Of a stretch of 6,781 bases of DNA, positions 1 to 5,260 are shown one piece after another. The stretch is from the NCBI GenBank assembly GCA_020056155.1, contig JAGVII010000813.1, positions 1 to 6,781 of the forward strand, written 5' to 3'. The stretch's first letter is position 1. Each line of letters opens with the position of its first letter. The notes below the pieces were generated by a model. It was not told where the DNA came from, did not search any database, and was given only the letters and a program-made list of their open reading frames with translations. The position numbers and the translations under genes are program-made. This stretch comes from Afipia sp. (GTDB lineage: Bacteria; Pseudomonadota; Alphaproteobacteria; Rhizobiales; Xanthobacteraceae).

Positions 1-2
1 GC

Positions 3-461
3 GAACTCGCCGACTCGTTTCATCGCACCCGCTCGAGCCCCGACGGCAAGCCGATCGTCGGCTGCGTGCGCAATGCGCTGGCCGACGCCGGTGTCGGTAT
101 CGAGCAGATCGACTACATCAACGCCCACGGCACCGGCACACCCGAGAACGACAAGATGGAATATCTCGGCATCTCGATGGTGTTCGGCGAGCGTGCCAAG
201 GAAATTCCGGTGTCATCCAACAAGTCGATGGTCGGGCATACCCTCTCGGCCGCGGGCGCCGTGGAAGCAGTATTCTCACTGCTGACACTTGAACATCAGC
301 GCATCCCGCCGACGATCAATTACGACGTGCCCGACCCTGCGATCCCGTTCGACGTGGTGCCCAACAAGGCCCGCGACGCGCGCGTTAGCGCTGTGATGTC
401 GAATTCATTCGGCTTCGGCGGCCAGAATGCATCGCTGATCCTGACCCGCGAGCCGATCTAG
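3..461 (+). CDS. Beta-ketoacyl-ACP synthase II-type enzyme (FabF1-XL-like), C-terminal part
   Basis: This is the last 152 codons of a condensing enzyme that is open at the left window edge. A GTG at 66 is internal, because the frame is open and FabF-like upstream of it. Family members join malonyl-ACP to an acyl chain by decarboxylative Claisen condensation. Two of the three catalytic residues are visible: the histidine of NAHGTGTP (codon at 126-128) and the histidine of NKSMVGHT, with the conserved lysine five residues before it. The closing NSFGFGGQNA glycine loop is also intact. The catalytic cysteine lies outside the window. FabF proteins are about 410-420 residues, so roughly 260 are missing. 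The downstream dehydrogenase and LpxXL-type genes suggest it is the ketosynthase next to adh in the rhizobial acpXL-lpxXL cluster (called fabF1 there), which elongates the very-long-chain lipid A fatty acid on AcpXL. Housekeeping FabF is the alternative, but the neighbours argue against it. Confidence 0.93.
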   Translation, partial: ELADSFHRTRSSPDGKPIVGCVRNALADAGVGIEQIDYINAHGTGTPENDKMEYLGISMVFGERAKEIPVSSNKSMVGHTLSAAGAVEAVFSLLTLEHQRIPPTINYDVPDPAIPFDVVPNKARDARVSAVMSNSFGFGGQNASLILTREPI

Positions 462-504
462 CAGCCGCCGACGCAGGTTTCGGCGGTTGACGGCATCCGC
501 CGAA
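462..504 (+). promoter_or_regulatory. Pair of overlapping, mutually exclusive hairpins between the ketosynthase and dehydrogenase genes
   Basis: Directly after the ketosynthase stop codon, 462-471 can pair with 480-489 (ten pairs including one G-T, 8-base loop). The same right arm can instead pair downstream: 479-486 with 497-504 (eight perfect pairs, 10-base loop). The shared segment TCGGCGG means only one hairpin can form at a time. No T-run follows either stem, so neither is a standard intrinsic terminator. Possible roles are mRNA 3'-end protection, RNA processing, or attenuation between the two genes. The pairing was worked out by eye; the function is inference. Confidence 0.4.
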
Positions 505-543
505 CCGGCGATACGCACCACAACAGTCCACAATCTTCGTGCC

Positions 544-548
544 GGAGA
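544..548 (+). promoter_or_regulatory. Ribosome binding site of the MDR dehydrogenase
   Basis: GGAGA lies 9 bases before the ATG at 558 and supports that start codon. No competing in-frame start with a comparable site was seen nearby. Confidence 0.6.
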
Positions 549-557
549 CGCGGTATT

Positions 558-1580
558 ATGCGTGCGCTCAGTCTTGTTGCCGACCGCCAGCTGGTGGTCA
601 CGGATACACCGCCTCCTCCGCCGCCCGGCGCGGGCGAGGTACAGATCCGCGTCAACGCCGTCGCGCTCAACCATATCGACGTCTGGGGTTATCGCGGCAT
701 GGCCTTCGCCAAACGCAAGCTCCCGCTGGTGGTCGGCGCGGAAGCCTCCGGCGAGATTGCAGCCATCGGCGACGGCGTTACGCGCTTCAGGTCGGGACAG
801 AAAGTTGTGATGTACGGCGCACTGACCTGCGGCGTTTGTCCGGCGTGTCAGGCTGGTCGCGATAACCTCTGTGAAAACGTCGCCGGCATCATGGGCTTTC
901 ATGTCGACGGTTTCGCCCGCGAATTGATGAACCTCAATGAACGGCTGGTGATTCCGGTACCGGACGGCGTGTCGGACCTCGACGCCGCCTGCGCACCGAT
1001 TGCGTTCTCGACCGTTCAACACATGCTGTTCGATAACGCCAGACTGCTGCCGGGTGAAAGCGTTCTTGTGCATGCCGGCGGCTCGGGCATTGGCACGGTC
1101 GCGATCATGATGGCCAAGGCGATCGGCTGCACCGTCATCACCACTGTCGGCGACGACTCCAAGATCGAGGGTGTCAAGGCACTCGGTGCCGATCATGTCA
1201 TCAACTACCGCAAGGACCGTTTCGAACACGAGACCCGCAAGATCACCAGGAAGAAAGGTGTCGATGTGGTATTCGAGCACGTCGGCGCGGACACCTTCAA
1301 CGGTTCGTTGCTGGTTCTGAAGCGCGGCGGAAGACTGGTGACTTGCGGGTCGACCTCGGGGCCGACCACGACGATCAACCTGATGCAGCTTTTCCAGCAG
1401 CAGTACCGCATCTTCGGATCGTTCGGTGCCACCATGCGTAACATCGCCGAGAGCCTCGACAAGATGGCTCAAGGCATGAAGCCGGTAATCGATACCGAAG
1501 TGCCGATCGAGGACGTTGCAGCCGCGCTCAAGCGGATGGAAAGCCGACAGGTGTTCGGCAAAATCGTCGTCACGTTCTGA
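558..1580 (+). CDS. Medium-chain dehydrogenase/reductase (zinc-binding dehydrogenase, Adh2-XL-like)
   Basis: This 340-residue MDR-superfamily oxidoreductase has a full-length GroES-like N-terminal domain (about 1-150) and a Rossmann domain (about 155-290) with the nucleotide loop HAGGSGIGT at 172-180. The structural zinc cysteines are present as C91, C94, C97 and C105. The usual catalytic zinc ligands are not seen: the first ligand region reads ALNHID (36-41) with no cysteine, and the usual GHE motif reads GAE (60-62). It may therefore work as a zinc-independent NAD(P)H reductase rather than an alcohol dehydrogenase. Six consecutive prolines (P18-P23) near the N-terminus could slow ribosomes and call for EF-P. 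It sits between the ketosynthase and the lipid A acyltransferase and overlaps the latter by one base. That is the position of adh2 in the rhizobial very-long-chain fatty acid cluster. The substrate cannot be read from the sequence; MDR membership is certain, the pathway role is inferred from context. Confidence 0.93.
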   Translation: MRALSLVADRQLVVTDTPPPPPPGAGEVQIRVNAVALNHIDVWGYRGMAFAKRKLPLVVGAEASGEIAAIGDGVTRFRSGQKVVMYGALTCGVCPACQAGRDNLCENVAGIMGFHVDGFARELMNLNERLVIPVPDGVSDLDAACAPIAFSTVQHMLFDNARLLPGESVLVHAGGSGIGTVAIMMAKAIGCTVITTVGDDSKIEGVKALGADHVINYRKDRFEHETRKITRKKGVDVVFEHVGADTFNGSLLVLKRGGRLVTCGSTSGPTTTINLMQLFQQQYRIFGSFGATMRNIAESLDKMAQGMKPVIDTEVPIEDVAAALKRMESRQVFGKIVVTF

Positions 1581-2512
1581 TGCGCCGCCTGCTCCTCCGC
1601 ACAAGAGCGATCCTGCGCGATGCGCTTAAGCCTGTGACAGGAGCTATCCTGGGCGCAGTGGCCGTCGGCCTGTTGCGCGTCACCCGTTATTTCGATCCGG
1701 ACCGCACCGCAAACTTCTTTGCGTCGGTGACACGCGCCATTGGCCCCTGGCTGCCGGAACACAAGATCGGCCGCGCCAACCTGGCCGCGGCATTCCCGGA
1801 CAAGGCACCGGCCGAGATCGACACCATTCTCATGGGCGTCTGGGACAATCTCGGCCGCGTCGGCGCGGAGTTCGCGCATCTCGATCACATCTGGAAGCTC
1901 GATCCCGAACATTGGGACGCCAGCCGCGTGGAGCCCGCGCCCGGCACCATCGAGAAATTCGAGATGCTGCGTGATGACGGCAAGGGCGCGCTGATCTTCG
2001 CGAGCCATCTCGCGAACTGGGAGTTGCCAGCGCTCGCTGGCCCCGCCTACGGGCTGGAATCAGCGGTGCTGTTCCGCCGCCCCAATATCGCCGCCGTAGA
2101 CCGCGCGATCCAGGACATCCGCTCCGTTAACATGGGGACGATGATCGCGACCACGCACGATGCGCCGCTGCGGCTGGCGCAGGCTCTGCAAAAGGGTGTC
2201 CATGTCGGCATGCTGGTGGATCAGCATTTCGGCCGCGGCGTTGACGTGACGTTCTTCGGCCGCACCACCAAGGCCAACCCCCTGCTCGCCCGCCTGGCCC
2301 GGCAGGTCGAAGTCCCGATTCACGGCGTGCGTATTATTCGGCTGCCGAACCATCGCTTCCGCGCGGAATTATCGGACGAGGTGAAGCCGATCCGCGATGC
2401 CGAAGGAAAAATCGATATTCAGGCCACCACGCAGGCTGTCACCAACGTGGTCGAGGGGTGGATCCGCGAACATCCCGACCAATGGCTCTGGCTGCATCGC
2501 CGCTGGCGGTAG
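1580..2512 (+). CDS. lpxXL: Lipid A biosynthesis acyltransferase, LpxXL type (HtrB/LpxL family)
   Basis: This 310-residue protein belongs to the HtrB/MsbB lysophospholipid-acyltransferase-like family, which adds secondary acyl chains to Kdo2-lipid IVA on the cytoplasmic face of the inner membrane. A hydrophobic stretch at about 20-33 is the likely membrane anchor. The HX4E catalytic motif is SHLANWE, with H143 and E148. Other family landmarks are the FRRPN block (165-169), MLVDQHFGRG (211-220) followed by VTFFG, and the closing WLWLHRRW (302-309). Length matches the family. The ATG overlaps the dehydrogenase TGA by one base (TGATG) and has no clear ribosome binding site, so translation is probably coupled to the upstream gene. 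The ketosynthase-dehydrogenase-acyltransferase order points to LpxXL, which transfers the 27-hydroxy very-long-chain acid from AcpXL. A plain LpxL using shorter acyl-ACP is the alternative. Confidence 0.92.
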   Translation: MRRLLLRTRAILRDALKPVTGAILGAVAVGLLRVTRYFDPDRTANFFASVTRAIGPWLPEHKIGRANLAAAFPDKAPAEIDTILMGVWDNLGRVGAEFAHLDHIWKLDPEHWDASRVEPAPGTIEKFEMLRDDGKGALIFASHLANWELPALAGPAYGLESAVLFRRPNIAAVDRAIQDIRSVNMGTMIATTHDAPLRLAQALQKGVHVGMLVDQHFGRGVDVTFFGRTTKANPLLARLARQVEVPIHGVRIIRLPNHRFRAELSDEVKPIRDAEGKIDIQATTQAVTNVVEGWIREHPDQWLWLHRRWR

Positions 2513-3622
2513 TCAACGCCCCGTCTTCACCCGCGTCCACAAGCGATTGATGATGCGCTGGGTGGCAGGATCGCGTGCCGTGATTACGAACAAACGGTTC
2601 AGTGTCGCCTCATCCGGATAAATCGTCTTGTCGTTGTATATCTTCGGATCGATCAGCTTCTGGCTGGCGAGATTGCCGCTCGCATAAGACAGGAAGTCCG
2701 AATTCTTGGCCGCGACATCAGGCCGATAGAGATAATTGATAAGCTCGTGCGCCTCGGCGACGTTCTTCGCATCCGCCGGGATGGCGAAGTTGTCGAAAAA
2801 CATCTGCGCGCCCTCTTTCGGAATCGCATATCCGATCTCGACGCCGTTCTTGGCTTCTGCCGCACGGCTCTGCGCCTGCTTGATGTCGCCCGACCAGCCG
2901 ACCACAAAGCAAATCTCTCCCGTAGCCAGTGCGTTCAGATACTCCGACGAATGAAACTTGCGAACATAAGGCCGCACCTTCCCGACCAGTTCGGCAGCTT
3001 TATCGAGATCGGCCTGTTTCGTCGTGTTCGGATCGAGACCGAGATAATTTAGCGCGGCCGGCAGAATGTCGTCGGCGGAATCCAGCATGTGAATGCCGCA
3101 ATCCTTGAATTTCTCAAGATTCTCGGGCTTGAATACGATGGACCATGAGTCGATCTTGGCTTCGGCGCCAAGAATTTCCTGCGCCTTCTTGACGTTGTAG
3201 CCGATACCCGTGGTGCCCCACATATAGTTGGCTGCGAAGGCATTACCGGGGTCGTAAACCGCGAGGCGCTTGGTCACCTCCGGCCACGCATTGGCAAGAT
3301 TGGGCAGCTTCGATTTGTCGAGTTTCTGGAAAATGTTGGCCGCGATCTGGCGTTGCAGAAAATACGCCGTTGGCACCACGACATCGTAGCCGGATTTGCC
3401 GGCCAGCAGCCGGGTCTCAAGCGTCTCGTTGGCGTCAAACGTATCGTAGGTGACCTTGATGCCGGTTTCCTTGGTGAACTGTTCAAGAACGCCGGGCGCC
3501 ATGTAGTTCGACCAATTGTAGAAGTTCACGCTGCGCTGCTGCGCCTGCGCTAACGAAGCCGAAACCGCCAAAATACCTGCAACGATCGCGAGGGGCAGAC
3601 CCCTCTTCATGCCAACTGACAC
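2513..3622 (-). CDS. Periplasmic polyamine ABC transporter substrate-binding protein (PotF-like)
   Basis: This 369-residue solute-binding protein resembles E. coli PotF (putrescine) along its whole length. I chose the GTG at 3622 because AGGGAG (3634-3629) sits six bases upstream. A TTG at 3637 and an ATG at 3610 are alternatives. The chosen start gives a Sec signal peptide: KRG, a hydrophobic core, then SLAQA cut near residue 27. With this numbering W37, Y40, W243, D246, F275, D277 and Y313 fall where PotF (numbering from memory) has its ligand-binding residues. C175 and C238 match its disulfide. Three pocket positions differ: N39 for Asp, T85 for Ser, D185 for Glu, so the ligand may not be putrescine. 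The gene follows the aminotransferase in the same direction and ends the unit. No permease or ATPase gene is next to it, so it must use transporter parts encoded elsewhere. Confidence 0.92.
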   Translation of the reverse strand: MSVGMKRGLPLAIVAGILAVSASLAQAQQRSVNFYNWSNYMAPGVLEQFTKETGIKVTYDTFDANETLETRLLAGKSGYDVVVPTAYFLQRQIAANIFQKLDKSKLPNLANAWPEVTKRLAVYDPGNAFAANYMWGTTGIGYNVKKAQEILGAEAKIDSWSIVFKPENLEKFKDCGIHMLDSADDILPAALNYLGLDPNTTKQADLDKAAELVGKVRPYVRKFHSSEYLNALATGEICFVVGWSGDIKQAQSRAAEAKNGVEIGYAIPKEGAQMFFDNFAIPADAKNVAEAHELINYLYRPDVAAKNSDFLSYASGNLASQKLIDPKIYNDKTIYPDEATLNRLFVITARDPATQRIINRLWTRVKTGR

Positions 3623-3628
3623 CGTCTT

Positions 3629-3634
3629 CTCCCT
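3629..3634 (-). promoter_or_regulatory. Ribosome binding site choosing the PotF-like start
   Basis: On the minus strand AGGGAG begins on the last base of the aminotransferase stop codon (3636-3634) and stands six bases before the GTG at 3622-3620. The ATG at 3610 would be 18 bases away, and the TTG at 3637 lies upstream of the site. This favours GTG and close translational linkage of the two genes. Confidence 0.6.
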
Positions 3635-4785
3635 CAACCGTGAAGAACGTGCGTGAGCCGCTCCAGCGCCGTGTCGAGCGTTGCATCCTTCTTGGAGAAA
3701 CAGAACCGCACCACTGAAGTAACATGGTTCTCTTCATAGAAGGCCGACACCGGAATAGCGGCCACCTTGTGCTCGTGCACGATACGCTTGCAGAAAGCCA
3801 CGTCGCTTTCATTCAACCCGAGCGGCGCGAGATCGACATTGAGAAAGTAAGTCCCCTGCGATTGCAGCACCGGGAAGCCAAGGCGGGACAGACCGCTACT
3901 CAAGCGGTCGCGGCTTCGCGCAAGATCGATGCGCATTTGCTGGAAGTAATCATCAGGTTTGCCAAGCCCGTAAGCGACAGCGACCTGAAGGTTCGGTGCG
4001 GTCGTGAAGGTGATGAACTGATGCGCCTTGGCAAGCACGCGCAGCATATGCGGCGCCGCGCAGACGAAACCGACTTTCCAGCCAGTAAGGCCAAAGATCT
4101 TTCCTGCAGAGCCGATCTTCACCGTGCGATTGCGCATTCCTGGAATCGCGATCAACGGAACATGTTCGCGCCCGTCGAACACCACATGCTCCCAAACTTC
4201 ATCGCAGATGGCGATCAGGTTGAACTCCTGACAAATCCGCCCGAGCATCTCGAGATCCTCGCGCGGATAGACCACGGCCGCCGGATTGAGCGGGTTGTTG
4301 AGGATCACATACCGCGTCCTGGAAGTGATCGCGGCGCGGATCGCCTCTTCCGGTAAGCGCCAGTGCGGCGGCTCAAGGCGCAGGAATTTGGGAATGCCGC
4401 CCGCAAGCCGGATGATCGGCACATAGGAGTCGTACATGGGCTGGAACAGCAGCACTTCGTCCCCCGGCTGCACCAGTCCGAGGATCGATCCTGTCAGGGC
4501 TTCGGTTGCACCTGAAGTCACCATCACCTCACTCATGGGATCGAACTGCAGGCCGTGCCAGTGTGCGTAGTGGGTGGCGATGGCCTGACGCAGTTCCGGG
4601 ATTCCCATCATCGAGGGATACTGGTTGTAGCCGTTCAGAATGGCATCGGCAGCTTTCTGCCTGACATCCAGCGGACCTGGATCGTCCGGAAAACCCTGGC
4701 CCAGATTGATCGCATTGAGATCGCGGGCGGCCTGCGACATGACGTCGAAAATGGTGTTCGGCAGGTCCGCGAAAATCTTGTTCAT
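3634..4785 (-). CDS. PLP-dependent aminotransferase, class I/II (kynurenine/methionine transaminase-like)
   Basis: This 383-residue fold-type I aminotransferase moves amino groups between an amino acid and a 2-oxoacid in the cytoplasm. Residues seen: the N-terminal LGQGFPD block (28-34), SGATEAL (91-97) for cofactor phosphate binding, a YDSY motif (118-121) for cofactor stacking, NNPLNPAA (163-170), D195 in CDEVWEH, the Schiff-base lysine K229 in SAGKIFGLTGWKVG, and substrate-carboxylate R360 in VRFCFSK. The NPLNP block ends in AA where many relatives have TG. The N-terminus and active-site strings resemble the YbdL / kynurenine transaminase / glutamine transaminase K group, which prefer aromatic or sulfur amino acids. 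Exact specificity is not readable. The ATG at 4785 is preferred; the frame stays open to 5037, but that extension overlaps the rhodanese gene and is basic, low-complexity sequence. The start lies seven bases after the rhodanese stop with no strong binding site, suggesting coupling. Confidence 0.93.
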   Translation of the reverse strand: MNKIFADLPNTIFDVMSQAARDLNAINLGQGFPDDPGPLDVRQKAADAILNGYNQYPSMMGIPELRQAIATHYAHWHGLQFDPMSEVMVTSGATEALTGSILGLVQPGDEVLLFQPMYDSYVPIIRLAGGIPKFLRLEPPHWRLPEEAIRAAITSRTRYVILNNPLNPAAVVYPREDLEMLGRICQEFNLIAICDEVWEHVVFDGREHVPLIAIPGMRNRTVKIGSAGKIFGLTGWKVGFVCAAPHMLRVLAKAHQFITFTTAPNLQVAVAYGLGKPDDYFQQMRIDLARSRDRLSSGLSRLGFPVLQSQGTYFLNVDLAPLGLNESDVAFCKRIVHEHKVAAIPVSAFYEENHVTSVVRFCFSKKDATLDTALERLTHVLHG

Positions 4786-4792
4786 CGGAAGA

Positions 4793-5125
4793 TCAGCCGC
4801 CGGTTTTGGACGGCAGCCCGGCAGCCTTCCATGCCAGCATCCCACCCGCGAGATGCGAGTCGTAAGGCTTGCCGCCAGCTTGTGCCGCGAGCGATGCGGT
4901 GACCGAGCGTTTGCCGGAGCGGCAGGCAAAAACCACCGTTTTGCCCTGCGGGTCGGGAATTTCCGCCGGATCGAAGGTCGAAAGCGGCAGAACAACCGCG
5001 TCAGGATAGGCTTCGACGGCAACCTCGTTCGGTTCACGCACGTCGATCAGGAGATACCGTCCCTGCGCGATGCCGGCAGCGACCTCTTCCGCCGTCAGAT
5101 CGTGAACTTTTTCAGCCTGTGACAC
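4793..5125 (-). CDS. Single-domain rhodanese-like protein
   Basis: This is a 110-residue protein made of one rhodanese domain, the size of GlpE-type sulfurtransferases. Visible features are LLIDVREPNE (25-34), the CH2-type strand and loop, the active-site loop CRSGKRS with C68 as the persulfide-carrying cysteine, and the closing HLAGGMLAWKAAGLP (91-105). A six-residue active loop after cysteine fits a sulfurtransferase rather than a Cdc25-like or arsenate-reducing member, although the sulfur donor and acceptor are unknown. No signal peptide is seen, so it is probably cytoplasmic. The GTG at 5125 is chosen because GGAGG (5135-5131) is five bases upstream; an in-frame GTG at 5137 would overlap that site. 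It is the first gene of a minus-strand unit with the aminotransferase (seven bases away) and the PotF-like gene. Confidence 0.9.
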   Translation of the reverse strand: MSQAEKVHDLTAEEVAAGIAQGRYLLIDVREPNEVAVEAYPDAVVLPLSTFDPAEIPDPQGKTVVFACRSGKRSVTASLAAQAGGKPYDSHLAGGMLAWKAAGLPSKTGG

Positions 5126-5130
5126 ATCGA

Positions 5131-5135
5131 CCTCC
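5131..5135 (-). promoter_or_regulatory. Ribosome binding site choosing the rhodanese start
   Basis: GGAGG on the minus strand stands five bases before the GTG at 5125-5123. The upstream GTG at 5137 has no such site in front of it, so the shorter protein is favoured. Confidence 0.6.
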
Positions 5136-5139
5136 ACTG

Positions 5140-5185
5140 GGGGCGACCCGAAAAGGGGCTGTGCTTTTCGACAATCGCGCGCCCC
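5140..5185 (-). promoter_or_regulatory. Two-tier inverted repeat upstream of the rhodanese gene
   Basis: An inner perfect inverted repeat, CGAAAAG at 5149-5155 and CTTTTCG at 5164-5170, has an 8-base loop. It is enclosed by a second pairing, GGGGCG at 5140-5145 with CGCCCC at 5180-5185. The structure ends five bases before the rhodanese Shine-Dalgarno. No T-run follows on either strand. It could be a structured mRNA leader, an operator, or a protective 3' end for the kup transcript. The remaining gap (5186-5260) shows no gene and no promoter I can call with confidence. Confidence 0.4.
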
Positions 5186-5260
5186 GAGAATACGCCCGAA
5201 CGGCGCACAACCTCTCTTTTTGCAGCAAGAAAATCAAGCGCGGCCGATCGCCAGTGCTCC

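Noticed and set aside
66..461. A separate short gene starting at the GTG at 66
   Set aside because: The frame is open to the window edge and the residues before it continue the FabF sequence, so it is the tail of a longer gene.
405..1604. Long open frame (399 codons) on the minus strand opposite the dehydrogenase
   Set aside because: It mirrors a clearly coding MDR gene. The translation is Arg/His/Asp-rich with no family motifs, as expected from the antisense of GC-rich codons.
3724..4356. Plus-strand open frame of 210 codons opposite the aminotransferase
   Set aside because: It has no recognisable domain and lies wholly antisense to a motif-complete enzyme.
4786..5037. N-terminal extension of the aminotransferase, or a rhodanese-aminotransferase fusion
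   Set aside because: The extension is in a different frame from the rhodanese gene, is rich in Arg and Pro with no motifs, and the ATG at 4785 begins a normal-length aminotransferase.
5200..5235. T-rich stretch (CTCTCTTTTTGCAG) as an intrinsic terminator
   Set aside because: The T-run is on the plus strand, where no gene ends, and no GC-rich stem directly precedes it. On the minus strand, where kup ends, it reads as A's.
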